Assembly (NCBI GenBank): GCA_031216915.1
Contig: CM062289.1
Coordinates: forward strand, 448,718,910 to 448,782,909
DNA from: Pictodentalium vernedei
Lineage: Eukaryota > Mollusca > Scaphopoda > Dentaliida > Dentaliidae
Direction of reading: 5' to 3'
Length of the DNA stretch: 64,000 nucleotides
Shown: positions 12,132 through 24,621 of the stretch, in pieces
Numbering within the stretch: position 1 is the stretch's first letter
Layout: each line of letters starts with the position of its first letter
Notes under the pieces: generated by a model
What the model was told of the DNA's origin: nothing
Databases searched by the model: none
What the model saw: the letters and a program-made list of their open reading frames with translations, nothing else
Made by a program: the position numbers and the translations under genes

Positions 12132-12497
12132 TTATTTATTTATTTATTGATGTTTAAGGTCACATATTTATGCACAATGGCTAATCGTGACCGTGACAGT
12201 TTTACAGGTGGAGGAAGCCGGAGTACCCGGAGAGAACCACCGAGCAACGACGAGCAGCTGCCAGCTCCCCAACATCGTAACTCCGCACTGCAGCACAGGC
12301 AGGGTTAGATTGGTTGAACACATGCGTACCATCGACGTGCAGTACGCCTTAGTACACGGCGTCATCGTGCCCCCACGTGGGCAATGGAGATGAAGTGTCT
12401 TGCCCAAGGACACAACGCGGTTGCCGCAGGTGGGATTCGAACCGAGGACCTCTCGGCTTGCAGCCTGCACCTCTACCAACTGAGCCACCGCGCTCCC
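12132..12497 (-). mobile_element. tRNA-headed SINE, full length
   Basis: On the minus strand it opens with a tRNA-like head: A box TGGCTCAGTTGGTAGAGG and B box GGTTCGAATCC, both near-perfect Pol III internal promoter matches. The conserved body follows (GTACTGCACGTCGATGGT...), then a tail of AATAAATAAATA. It is flanked by a perfect 11-bp target duplication TTTCCCCCAAC (12121-12131 and 12498-12508), implying a fairly recent LINE-assisted insertion. Confidence 0.95.
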
Positions 12498-12622
12498 TTT
12501 CCCCCAACACAAATTCTCACAAAATTCTATCGTTCCTGAAGGAAATCAACCTTTTTAATAAACTTTATATTTACTTCAATCTTTTAAACTCTCAACTATT
12601 CATAACTATTAGCTTTCTTTAA

Positions 12623-12867
12623 CCCTTTACCTAACATAAAAAGCAGACGACACTTGCCAAAAACATTCTTGAATAATTAATTTTTTTCATTTTTTGTCTC
12701 AAAAACATAGGTTATGACCCCTCGTTGGAACGAGCTCGACGAGCTCGTTCCAAAGAGGGGTCATAACCTATGTTTTTAAGACAAAAAATGAAAACATAAT
12801 GAAAATTAATTGGCGATATTTTTGAGAATAGCTCTGGCCGGTTTTGGTCGTTACGTTGGGTAAAGAG
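12623..12867. mobile_element. TTAA foldback MITE, subfamily 1, reverse orientation
   Basis: Left TTAA 12619-12622; right target mutated to ATAA. Opposite orientation to 11483-11705, judged from the asymmetric subterminal parts. Confidence 0.92.
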
Positions 12868-13099
12868 ATAAACAACTGGTCTCATTTTCTCAATACTGTT
12901 TTTCACTCCTTAGTTTTATTCACCATACTTAATCAACTCGTTTTTATTTATCTCATGGAAGACAATGATCTATTTTATAAAACACACTTTTCATCGCTAG
13001 CTGTTGGTGTGGCTTAGAGCACCAATAAATAAATAGATAGTCTTTCAATCACTCGTGTTGTTGCCTGGGAAAAGTAGAGAGTCAGAGCCCTTACGTAGA

Positions 13100-13375
13100 G
13101 CATTTCTGTAGTAGTACTGAAATGGTTAACCGGTTTGAAATTAGTTACCTTCCCAACCGATTAGAAAAAACTCTCAGCCGGTTATTCGAAATATCGATAG
13201 TGATCGTCACTCCAGGGTTAAAACATAGTAAATCTGCTGTTTCTCACCGGGATAGATTACACCTCGAAGCCGTGCTGTATATACTGAGAAATAATCGAAT
13301 TTGGCATCCAATACATCGTCAATGATCGGCAGTTTCCGTGAGTACTAAGTAATCGCAGAAACTATTCCGTAGTAC
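13100..13375 (+). repeat. dispersed repeat, copy 1
   Basis: An inverted relative lies at 40624-40895. Shared segments include aaccggtttgaaat, aatcgaatttggcatccaa and cagaaactattccgta. It ends in the palindrome 13352-13445. Probably a DNA-transposon derivative of unknown family. Confidence 0.7.
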
Positions 13376-13445
13376 GTATACAAACGAACGTTGTCGAGCG
13401 CTCGACAACGTACGTTTGTATACACACTACGGAATAGTTTCTGCG
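13352..13445. repeat. palindrome joining the repeat at 13100
   Basis: cgcagaaactattccgta at one end and its inverse tacggaatagtttctgcg at the other, with a perfect inner hairpin acgttgtcgagcgctcgaca. Confidence 0.8.
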
Positions 13446-14731
13446 AAGACTGCTTTCCTATCCTAAAAGTTTTGATCTCATATTCGGTGAAATAATAGCC
13501 CCGGATTACCGGATATTATCTCTCGGTTAGTCGGTTGTGAAAATGAGCCAACCGTGTCAGCCCCATTCTATAGTGATGTGGGAGAGAGGAGGTTCGAACA
13601 AGGGCTTTCCAATGTTGACTGGTTGTGTGTATGGGGGGAGGGTGGGTGTGTAGGAGGTGGGAGTCTAAAATTTATTTGACTAACCTATGATGATCAGGCC
13701 CCGACTTATAAAAAATCCAACTGCATCATCAAGGTATGCCTTCATAGAAGGCATACCTTGATGTACCTAAATTTTCCAGCCCAGGGGAGCTTATTTTTAG
13801 GATTTCGATATTTATGGCCCCTTCTACCGTTTAGTGACACATAAATGACAGATTATAAAAGCAGTCACCACTGGGCTCAAATCAGAGTTTGCCTTGATGA
13901 TGTCACGAATAACACGAAATATTTTTCAGTAAAAACACTCAATAGGTTTTGGCATTTGTTATGGATAAATGAAATATATTTGTAGTAGTTGTGACGCATG
14001 GGCTTACAAATTTGTTATTTGACCCCTGAATCCGAGAAGCCGCTTTTTCGCCCTAGGAAAATGATGTGTCATAATTTCATTAAGTAAGTTTGTAGGCGAC
14101 CAATTTAGAGTACTGGTGCGGTGAATGTTATTTATCTCCAGGGACGCCGGAAGCACATAAGCAGAGAGGGCAGCTGGCCTCCCTGCCTTCGGACCACGGG
14201 GGCGACAGGGGGCAGACAATTCCCATTCTAGGTTCGTCTCTCAATTTTTCTCAATGATTTTTTCTCGAAGTAAAGATAAAATACACCCCAAATCCGCCCT
14301 GGGAGCTTTCAGAATTCAATGGGAGAGGAGAGTTTGGGAGGAGGGGCCCCCTCCCGTTGGGAGGGACACCTTCTCTCAAAATCCCCCAACACGGGCCTTC
14401 GGACATCGAGACATGCATGCTTCGGCATATCATGGCGGAGCTGTTAATGCGAGTAAATACCCTTTTCCCGGGGGTCTTACCGCCTGCCCTGAAGTATTTT
14501 CGACGACCCTGTTTATCTTCGACCCCGACCCCAATTCACTGGGGATAGTACCTCAGCTGCCTCGCCCCCTCGTGTACCATGAATGTACATCCCTACTCGT
14601 TTTTCCTAATCCATTATCAACATGGGGACCCAACAAGCAAACATGCACCCCATGGTCCAACAGGTTGACTACCTAGTGGTCCATGAGCTACACACGTGCT
14701 TGTTGGATCTTCATGTTTTCACTGTATTCAC

Positions 14732-14921
14732 CCTTTCAGTTAACACGAAAAGCTGACAACACTTGCAAACAAAATTCTTGAATAACTGTTTTTTTCAGTT
14801 GTTGAGTCAAAAACATAGCTTATGATCACTGATTGGAACGAGCTCGACGAGCTCGTTCCAATGAGAGGTCATAAGCTATTTTTGAGGCAAAAAAATAAAA
14901 AAAATAATGAAAATTGAAGGC
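14732..14921. mobile_element. TTAA foldback MITE, decayed and truncated
   Basis: Keeps the ACACGAAAAGCTGACAACAC subterminal part, the GAACGAGCTCGACGAGCTC centre and the start of the far arm. The far terminus is missing and the near TTAA is mutated. Confidence 0.8.
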
Positions 14922-15011
14922 AAATGTCCTCGCAATGGGTGCCCATGAACTAGATCACTCTTTGTGTACTGTCCTGGATACATTCCGAAAATTTCATTAA
15001 TAATAAAAACA

Positions 15012-15302
15012 ATATTTATTTATTTGTGTTTAAGGTCACATATTTCTGCACAATGGCTAATCAAGACCGCGACAGTTTTACGGGTGGAGGAAGCCGGAGT
15101 ACCCGTGAGAACCACCGAGCAACGGCGAGCAGCTGTCAGCTCCCCAACATACGAACTCCACACAAGCAGGGTTAGCATTGGTTGAAGACAGGTGCACCAT
15201 CGACGTGCAGTACGCCTTAGTACACAACGTCACCGTGCCACCACCTAGGCAATGGGGGTGAAGTGTTTTGCCCAAGGACACAACGCGGTCGCCGCAGGTG
15301 GA
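15012..15302 (-). mobile_element. SINE, 5' truncated
   Basis: Same body and AATA-type tail as 12132-12497, but the alignment stops at CCACCTGCGG, losing the tRNA head. 5' truncation is expected from incomplete reverse transcription. It ends about 330 bp before the last tubulin exon. Confidence 0.9.
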
Positions 15303-15482
15303 ATTATAAAAATAATAATAACTGCTGGTTTTATCGTGGTTGTAATATGGGAAGGTCTTGGTTATCCACGAGCTCGCACATCTTGCAACCCCTTCAACCA
15401 CTCCCGCCTCTTTTCTCCACCCAACGCCCAAAGACGAACCGTTTAATGCCATTCCGTACTTCTTTCTTCCTAATTTCACTAA

Positions 15483-16439
<957 letters not shown>

Positions 16440-16646
16440 AGCCCAATTAAGCCAAAAAGAACAAAATTGAGATACTAGTCAACCAAAACGTGCACAATCA
16501 ACTTACAGTTCTAAAACTGACAGAACTACAACATAAGACTTGAGTTATCTCTGCTGTTGTGTTATACTAATTCTTTTACCTTTTAGAAGGGACGACCGCC
16601 TGTGGTATCTTTGTGTGACCCTCAGCTTTCGAAAATCAATATTTAT
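16440..16646 (+). other. 3' untranslated region of beta-tubulin gene A
   Basis: Unique-looking sequence after the stop, running up to the TTAA of a foldback MITE. No AATAAA signal is visible before the MITE, so the poly(A) site may use a variant signal or lie beyond the MITE pair, which would put the hairpins inside the mRNA. Confidence 0.5.
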
Positions 16647-16650
16647 TTAA

Positions 16651-16894
16651 CCCTTTACCTAACCTGAAAAGCAGACGATACTTGCAAAAATAATTCTTGA
16701 ATAACTAATTTTTTTCATTTTTTGTCTCAAAAACATAGGTTATGACCCCTCGTTGGAACGAGCTCGACGAGCTCGTTCCAACGAGGGATCATAACCTATG
16801 TTTTTGAGACAAAAAATGAAAAAATTAATGAAAATTAATTGGAGATTTTTTAGAATAGCGCTGGCCGGTTTTGGCCGTTACGTTAGGTAAAGGG
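16651..16894. mobile_element. TTAA foldback MITE, subfamily 1 (first of an abutting pair)
   Basis: TTAA at 16647-16650 and 16895-16898. Near-perfect hairpin of about 95 bp. The right TTAA is shared with the next copy. Located just downstream of the tubulin A stop codon. Confidence 0.94.
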
Positions 16895-16898
16895 TTAA

Positions 16899-17137
16899 CC
16901 CTTTACCAAAAACGATAGGCGAAGACACTTGCAAACAAAATTCATAAATAACTCATTTAATTTTCATTTTTTTTTTTGTGTAAAAAATAAGGGTTATGAC
17001 CACTCATTGGAATGGACTCAACGAGTTCGTTCCAGCGAGGGGTCATGAGCAATGTTTTGTGACAAAGAAAAAAATAATAAAAGATGAATGGTGATTTTTG
17101 TGAATAGCATCGGTTTAGCCGTTACGTTGGATAAAGA
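16899..17137. mobile_element. TTAA foldback MITE, diverged (second of the pair)
   Basis: TTAA at 16895-16898 and 17138-17141. Clearly older than its neighbour: the stems carry many mismatches and the central GAGCTC is disrupted. Confidence 0.88.
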
Positions 17138-17141
17138 GTTA

Positions 17142-18430
17142 ACACGCAAAATACCCGGAAAAAAGCGTGACTGATCGACTTATGGCCTAACAGGCATTCC
17201 GTGTCAAGTGTCGGCAGACGACACTTGTCTGAAAACAACAGCTCAGTTGTTACGATTCTTCCAGCTCGCTCTATCCGGATCGTCAGTACGAGAGTGCACA
17301 ATGTATTAGGTCACGGGCGTTTTGTGCATTTAGCGTCGCTCGATACAATGTAGACTCTGAAAAATGTGCCGGATAACCACACGTGGAATCCGGCTTATAT
17401 GTAAGAACGTCACTTAAGAACGCATCATCTGATTTGTTACTCGTTGCGCATCTGATTGACGCTATGGCGTGAATGAAATGCTTGACAGAAAACAGTGTCA
17501 CGCAAGAAAGTAAACTGACCGCCAAAGGACATATTTTTCTTGAAAAATCTTAGCCTCATTCCCTTTCCCTCAATTTAATTCTTTTAATTATGGTATAAAT
17601 ACAGATCACAATCATGTAGAGAACAAGAAAAGGAATCAATTAGCACTCTTGGGGTTCTATCCATATTTCACTCGCTCCTACGGCATGAAAAACTCCGACT
17701 CGAGTCATTGATTCCCGCCCCAGTACTCCATCCTCGGTTGTATTTTGTCGGTGTTATCCCAGATGATCTAATTATCAAAACTGGAATCCTGTCAGAAAGT
17801 TAGATCATGTGGGATTTTCAAGGATAACGGATTACTGGATTTACTGGGGAGATATTTGGGTGAGTCCATTCCATCATTTAGCTTTCGGTGGGAGAAAATA
17901 ATGATAAAAAGTAATTGTTGTGTAATGATCCCGAAAGGAATGATTTCAAGCGCCGAAGGCGCGCAGGGACGGTATGGGGGACAAGCCCCTTTCGACCCTC
18001 GTTGACTGTAGGTGATTCGTTCTCACATGTCTAGGCGTGTTGAAGGAGGAACTGCTTCGGGTACTCGTTGTTGTGTACTTTAATAAACTACTTTTATACT
18101 TCATTTTATGAATGAATGAATGAATTTTACTCTCATTCCCCGAGTACATGCGCAATATTTGTTGAAAAAAAGTTGATTGACAGGAGATAGCTGCCGAGTA
18201 TCATAGTGAGAATCCCTAAAATATTTTTCCAATACGGCTAAGCAAGTTAATTGGGCGTTAGTTAGAAGGGTTGGTAAGGTCTTTGTTGGGTTTAGGTATC
18301 ATGACTCCTGTGGCCACTTTCCAACATTTTGAGAAGTATCCACAGAAGAGATAGCAGTTTAGGAGTTTATCGACAAAGACATCACATTTTATCTCCAACT
18401 AAATTTGAAAGGGGAACCCGTGTTACTATT
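17142..18430. other. no gene recognised
   Basis: The segment around 17390-17500 has an inverted relative near 27915-28025 (gaacgcatc(a/t)gatt(t/g)gt words). Otherwise I see nothing with recognisable coding or repeat structure. Confidence 0.5.
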
Positions 18431-18550
18431 TCGTCCCCTGAGTTCCAATGTGTTCTGTGTGCCTACTGGCAGCCTACTGGCCTACTGGCAGCCTACTGGC
18501 CTACTGGCAGCCTACTGGCACACAGAACACATTGGAAATCAAGGGACAAT
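18431..18550. repeat. palindromic element with expanded loop
   Basis: Arms gtcccctgagttccaatgtg/cacattggaaatcaagggac as at 3054-3135, but the loop has expanded to repeated cctactggcag units. Confidence 0.75.
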
Positions 18551-18841
18551 ATTAACTGTCGCTATCGGGCCTTTGGTCGAAGTTGGGTTCTTTGAAAATT
18601 GAGTTGTTATCTTGAATAAATTTATTAGCATTTACCTTGCAAAATAGACAGAAAAAAAAACAGAAAGAGATGAACAGTACTTAAAGTATAAACACAAAAC
18701 ACCCTCAGGAAACGAAAGTAGAGTAACCCAGTCAAAGTTAGCCGTCCAGTAGGCACGTAAATTAGGCTATCTGGGAACAATGTTAATTACCTATAATTGG
18801 ATTACAGCGATGAAGTAGATGTGAGAAATTAGACTAACTGG

Positions 18842-19402
18842 TAGAGCTGTAGGTTAACCGAAACCGAACCGAGGTTTTTAGTTTTTTTTTAAAAACCGAA
18901 ACCGGTGACATCCCGTAATCTAAGGTTTTTCGTTTTTTATTAAATACTCTCTTGCTTCAGAAATTCACAGAATGTAGCCATCCCAGAGTAGTGAGAGTAC
19001 CCAGACACTGCCAATGGCAGTGTCTGGGTACTCTCACTACTCTGGGAAGGCTACATTCTGTGAATTTCCGACATTTCAGTTTAGTTGTGTTTGCAGATTT
19101 CCTCAAGTTGCGTGTAGGTGTCAGACCTCGAAAAATGGCCAAGCACAATAAAAGTTCTGTATATTTAGGTAATTATTATATTGGCCTTCCTGATTCTTCA
19201 TGTATTATAGCTTATTTCGAGCATTCATTGAGTTTCACTCAATTTCACTACCATTCAGTTATGCATCCGGACACAAGAATGAGTTTTATTGAATTTTATT
19301 TGGCCTCATGAACAAACCGAAAACCGAACCGAACCGAGGTTTTTCTCCACCTGAAAAACCCAAACCGAAACCGAACAAGAAATTTAAAAACCTACAGCTC
19401 TA
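18842..19402. mobile_element. hAT MITE with 8-bp target duplication
   Basis: Perfect terminal repeats TAGAGCTGTAGGTT/AACCTACAGCTCTA flanked by an exact 8-bp duplication CTAACTGG (18834-18841, 19403-19410). Subterminal AACCGAACCGAGGTTTTT repeats occur at both ends. The middle holds a 109-bp near-perfect palindrome (18960-19068). No transposase remains. Confidence 0.93.
18960..19068. repeat. near-perfect 109-bp palindrome
   Basis: 54-nt arms with one visible mismatch, centred on cactgccaatggcagtg. Probably an insertion inside the hAT MITE. Open frames on both strands here are mirror images of each other. Confidence 0.9.
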
Positions 19403-19943
19403 CTAACTGGGAGTGAACCCTTCTCTCTTACTACATAATGAGCGTTGGAGCCGACTAAGGTTTCTTGGTGTTAATGGTATTCTGATCGAGTGGAATTTCA
19501 GGAATTATCCAGACACTATCAAACACTGCTGGCTTTCACCATGCCAAGTTGCAAAGAGGTCACACTCGTTTTGGTTATGGATTTTTATGTACGCTGATCG
19601 GAGGCTGTTTCAACTTTCACTTCGAAGGTAGAGACCGCCACACTATCGGTGTATTTTGGCACTCTATGTACTGTATTGACGGTGCGATGTCGGGATAATA
19701 ACGGGGTTCCGAGGATTCGGGGACCCGTCCTATTCAGGAATAAAATCTCCCAGTGAGTTAAAATAAAAGCCGCCAGTCGGTATATAAGGCCTAAAAAAAA
19801 TAAAAATACGTTTCTCGGGCCCTCCCGCATGGACCTTTTGGCTGCCGCATGCTCTCTTTTTATAACCAATGTTAATTTTAAAAAAATAAAAATTAAATGA
19901 TTTATGTGTGATATTTGACCCAAGTTCAAAAAATTGATAAATT

Positions 19944-20010
19944 TGTCCTTTGAGTGCAAGAAGGCTTTGCAATGCTTTAGCATTGCAAAGCCTTCTTGCT
20001 CTCAAGGGAC
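19944..20010. repeat. short palindromic element
   Basis: Arms gcaagaaggctttgcaatgc/gcattgcaaagccttcttgc, perfect, with outer gtcctttgag/ctcaagggac. Relative of 6377-6449. Confidence 0.8.
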
Positions 20011-20188
20011 GAAATACACCATGCTATTCCGTGGATTATCCAGCTTTAAACATAAGTCAAGAACATGAACTTTTGATGGCAAAGAAATAGTTACAGAAAT
20101 AAAAAATAAAATAAAAAACCGCTCGCTCGCATGGAATTTTTGAAATAATGGCCTGAGAAACAGAAGATCTACTTTGTGTGGCCTAAAA

Positions 20189-20256
20189 CAATGAAATTTG
20201 AATGGCGATATTTGTGAACAGAGCTGGCTAGTTTTGGCCATCAGGTTTTATAAAGA
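20189..20256. mobile_element. TTAA foldback MITE, terminal fragment
   Basis: Matches only the AATGGCGAT...AGCTGGC...TTTTGGCC subterminal part of subfamily 1. Confidence 0.5.
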
Positions 20257-20496
20257 ATCACAGGTTTTTCAGATAGGCCTACAACTGAGGCCCACAACTG
20301 ACTTCCTTCAATTATACAGTTCCAGTTGAAATGATGTAATTAAAAGTGTAAATAATTCATTATTTATTTTTACACACTCAGCTTATTTTACCTTAAATCT
20401 TAAATTATTTCTTGGGAATCACCCAGAGAGCGTCTCAGGGAAATATCCACAGGTTAGTATTATAGATTAAGGTGAATAAGATAAAAAGTTGCTTAA

Positions 20497-20660
20497 CCCT
20501 TTACCCAACGAATCTATCACATCTGACCACTTAAAATGCAAATTCAGAAGTGGAAAAAATATTATTTTTCAACAAATTTTAACAAGACCATATCATGTCA
20601 CCCTCATTGAAACGAGCGCAACGAGCTCGTTCCAATGAAGGGGTCACATGATATGGTTTC
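20497..20660. mobile_element. TTAA foldback MITE, subfamily 2, truncated
   Basis: TTAA 20493-20496 then CCCTTTACCCAACGAATC, the ccatatcatgt stem and the GAGCTC centre. The right third is missing after catgatatggttt. Confidence 0.85.
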
Positions 20661-22813
20661 CAGGCCTCTCCGTAAGAAAAAATCAGGGGTGTGGGTATGA
20701 GCTCTCCTGATAGAATGATTAGGTGAGTGACGAGTTGCTCTCCTTCTGGTTTTAAGGCGAGTGGATTCCAACAATGGGAAAAATTGGAAACCTGCACACA
20801 TCTAGAGTCCAGACTCTAGAGTACTAAAGACCAATAAATTGTCCATTAAAACGAGCCTTTTCCCATGCAGAGTTGCAGACACAATGGCGCACTTCACATT
20901 GCCTTGAATGCAAATGGTGTGTGTGGGGGGGGGGGGGGGGGGGGAGACCCAAGAGGGTTGTCAACTTGTCAGTTATCAAGGTAAATGTCAACTTAACACT
21001 TTTTTAGTTTATTTTAATTGGTATGTAGTACTATGTAGTAACAAAGTTAACAAACCCAACATTTCAAACATAGGATATTACTAATAACCTATAATCCTAT
21101 TATAATACCTAATTCAGACAAAACTAAATGAATTAATGAACATAAATAAAATACCCAATTATCCATTGTGACAGAAGCGTTTGGACTCCAGTCTCCAAAC
21201 TCTTCTGCTACAATGGATAATTGGGTATTTTGACCAGTTTGCAATTTACGCACGAAACCTCCGAATTAGGTGAGTAATTTCAATTGGAAACCTATTTGTG
21301 TATGATCGTATATATTCATAGTATGATGTGTACCAGACTACTACTGAGATCTGAGTCGCTACAAAATGAAGAATTTAAATAAATTAAAAGTCGACGTTGT
21401 GTCAGACTGCGCACTCAAAAATTTAAATTAAAAATACTTCCGAATTTCCCGAGCGCTTTCGCGGTCACTTTATTGTCAGACGGAATCCACACTTGCGATT
21501 ATGGACTGAGTACTTCGACAGCTCGAGGCGAGTGCCGAGGAGCTCTCCTTAAAAAAATGTTTAGGCGAGAACGAGGCGCGCGCGAGAAAACGCTCGCCCC
21601 GTATGGAGAGGCCTTATGGTTTCATGGATGACTTTTAAAAAAATTGAAAAAAATATTTAAGATAATAATTTTTTACATAGTCTTCGTAAAGGGTTAATTC
21701 ATCCTGTAACACGGATAGAGATTCCAAGAACTATTTAAGGTCACAGATATAATTTTCCCATCAGAGTCTTTGGTAAAAAGAAACTATTACACAGCCTCCA
21801 ATAGGTATACAATATAACTTAATTTTAATCATTGTAACAGTTACTGTGTAACTATACTTTGTTGTATTGTTCAGATGCTTCCAATAAATAGGTGTCAATC
21901 TTCCAATTCATTCATTATTTCACAACCAGAAGGAAATAGGAAAATAAATTTCGCATAATGGGTCTCTTGTTACATTTGGGTGATGCACTGATGCGGAACA
22001 AAAGTTGCTGCATCCAACAAAAAAGAAACTTTGAAGTTTTACCTCCTAACCTCAGATGCTTCGCCGAGTTCATCTACAACCCATTAAATATTAGACCGTA
22101 ACTCTTGCACGAATATTCTGGGTCTCTTCTTTTCATCTCTACACTGTCTAACTCCTACTTTTCTTCTGCACACTCCATATTATATTCTAACTCTAATAAT
22201 CTTAATTCAGATGATAAAATATATTTTCCAACCAATGGCAAAATATCAAACTTCTTGTATTGCTGATATTAACAAATGTAATATCATTACTCAATGGAGG
22301 CAGCCTTGTAAGCTTCTAGCTTCCCGTTGAATCATTTTCCTTGTTACCAATGTAAATAATATTAATGTGGTTTGTTTTTCGCTTGCTAGTGGAAATAAAT
22401 ATTATTTAAACTAACCTAGCACAAATTTGGTGGGAGCAGCTTATTTTTCTCTACGGGACTGGACAGCCGAATGTTACATGAAAGCCGTCATTAAGAATAA
22501 CTATCAATATTACACCTACCAACACAAAGCGGTCCACCTTGACTCTTTGTTTTGCGAATGTGTTTTTACAGTAATTTGCAAGTTTTTATTCTTCCAGGAA
22601 AAATAGCAAATCTCTCCTCCTAGATTTTTATGTTAATGGAAAGAATAAAAACATTCAAATTACCGTAAAAACGCATTCGCTAAACAAAGATCCCAATAGA
22701 CGCTTTAGTGTTGGTAAGTGTGATACTGATGGATATTCTTAATGACGTATTATCTGTAAACTATATACTTGTTTCTAATTGGCTTGTCCTTTTGTAATGT
22801 TAATTTTAATCAT
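20661..22813. other. no gene recognised; unclassified repeats
   Basis: Holds a perfect-armed palindrome at 21148-21231 (tacccaattatccattgt), a G homopolymer near 20928-20944, and an inverted-arm element around 22550-22690 whose words (cattcgct, gaataaaaac) recur at 26400-26460. A MITE-like GTAAAGGGTTAA end lies at 21686-21697. Confidence 0.5.
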
Positions 22814-23247
22814 GACCGTGACAGTTTTACGGGTGGAGTAAGCCGGAGTACCCGAAGAGAACCACCTAGCAACGATGAGCAGCTACCAGTTCCCCAACAT
22901 CGTAACTCCGCACTGCAGCACAGGCAGTGGTAGATTGGTTGAAGACATGCGCACCATCGACGTGCAGTATACACCTTAGTACCCAACAACGTAACTCCGC
23001 ACTGCGGCACAGGCAGTGGTAGATTGGTTGAAGACATGCGCACCATCGATGTGCAGTACGCCTTAGTACACGACGTCATCGTTCCCCCGTGTGGACCCTC
23101 GGGGTTAAGTGCCCTGCACAAGGACACAACGGGGGAGTCCGAATCGATCGTTCAGACGGTCACCCATCCGAGGACTAACCGGGCTCGACGTTGCTTAACT
23201 TCGGTGATCTGACGAAACCGGTTACTGCAACGCCACCGCGCCCCCCA
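22814..23247 (-). mobile_element. 5S rRNA-headed SINE (SINE3 type) with internal duplication
   Basis: On the minus strand the head reads GAAGTTAAGCAACGTCGAGC, CCGGTTAGTCCTCGGATGGG and TGACCG, an unmistakable match to the internal control region of 5S rRNA. After it comes the same body found in the tRNA-headed SINEs (CACGTCGATGGT...). A body segment of about 105 bp is present twice in tandem. The tail runs out in AT-rich sequence. Confidence 0.92.
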
Positions 23248-23951
23248 TAGAACCGACAGTTTACCAGATTGGCACATTGTCTGTAAGGGACCGAATGGCT
23301 TTCAACAATTTTGGTGGGTATGGGAGTGGTTCAGTTACATAGATGTACAGTAGGAGGATCTGTCTCCATTTTAGACTTTTGTACTATTCACAAGGGTGGT
23401 GCCAGGATTTCCTGGCACCACCCATGTGAATAGTACAAGGGGGTAGGATGGGAGTTGTGCTCTCCGATGGGGGTGGAGCTAGGGTATTCATCGATAACCA
23501 TACAATAGAGGAAGCAGTTTCCCCGTCGGGGGTTGTACCCCCCCCCCGACCCCCTTTTGGTGCCACCCTTGACTGACCAACTTGAACCCTTTACTACATC
23601 ACGATATACAAGTGTGCTATTATTTTACCTTCTATTCAAAGTTCTGGGTGTATTCTGGAAAAGCAGATTCTTCAGAGGTGCATCGCCGTTTTCTATTGAT
23701 GGGAGCGTCATGATATGTTACCAGGATGACACGTAGTTTATAAACATGGCTGACAATTCTCGTCATTGGAAGAGATTTACAGAAAAGTTAACTCCACTTA
23801 ATTTCCTAAAGCTGTCGGGAAATTTAACTCCAAAAGTAAGAGAATTTCAGATAAAAATTGAAATTTTGAAATGTTAGCGAATTTATATCATCGACGAGCG
23901 CATCATGTCATAAACTTCAGGCATTTTCCTTTAGAGTCAGATAGAGGGTAT
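23248..23951. other. no gene recognised
   Basis: A short perfect hairpin ggtggtgccaggatttcctggcaccacc lies at about 23394-23424; a poly-C run is near 23540. Nothing coding is evident. Confidence 0.5.
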
Positions 23952-24116
23952 CATCCCAATAAGACGAACCCAAACAAGACGAATTGGTAAAATATCCCAA
24001 CAAGACGATCCCAACAAGACGAATCCCAACAAGATGAATTGGTAAAATATCCCAACAAGACGATCCCAACAAGACGAACCCCAACAAGACGATCCCAACA
24101 AGACGATTTTTTTCTC
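23952..24116. repeat. 15-bp satellite array, AACAAGACGAATCCC orientation
   Basis: About ten irregular copies of CCCAACAAGACGA, some joined by ATTGGTAAAATAT. This is the reverse complement of the larger array at 24622-25470. Confidence 0.9.
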
Positions 24117-24344
24117 ATCAAATATGGGTTACATTTACTTTAAAAAGAACGTGTACATTACAATGTATGCTATTTGAAGTATTTTAGGGTTTTATTTTAT
24201 GCATGTGTGTGGGAGTTTTGTTGATAAAAAAGATACAAAAAATGTAGCAATTAGCGTCTTGTAACAAATCGTGGCACCTCTGTTAACTGGTAGCGTACTA
24301 AGTTTTTTTTGGTTGTCAAAATTTTGTTCACATATTATTGCCTT

Positions 24345-24394
24345 GTTACAATTAATGGGAGAGTGCCTATAGACACTCTCCCATTAATTGTAAC
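24345..24394. repeat. perfect short palindrome
   Basis: Arms acaattaatgggagagtg/cactctcccattaattgt around cctataga. Confidence 0.85.
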
Positions 24395-24443
24395 GGGGCA
24401 AATCCGCCCAGACTTAATAAAATCACATCCAAAATTAATTGAA

Positions 24444-24620
24444 GTACATCCACAGAATATGAAGACTTTTAGCTCTGGTACCCGCACTTCCGGATAAAGC
24501 TCCAAAATGGGCTTCCAGCACTCAACCAGTTAATTGAAATTTCTTTGTCCAAAAGTAAACCGTGTTAGAAGTTTATGACTGAAAACCTCAAAATAAATGA
24601 GTCATATAGTCACTTTAATT
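24444..24620. repeat. dispersed repeat beside the satellite
   Basis: Relative of 11456-11771, where it is split by a MITE. The part from ggcttccagcactcaaccag to ttaattaaatt is repeated at 25467-25582, so it alternates with the satellite as a larger unit. Confidence 0.8.
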
Positions 24621-24621
24621 A

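Noticed and set aside
12420-12497. tRNA gene
   Set aside because: A and B boxes are good, but it is fused to a SINE body and tail with target duplications; it lacks a proper acceptor stem.
23148-23247. 5S rRNA gene
   Set aside because: Only the internal promoter part of 5S is present, joined to a SINE body; the ends of 5S are missing.
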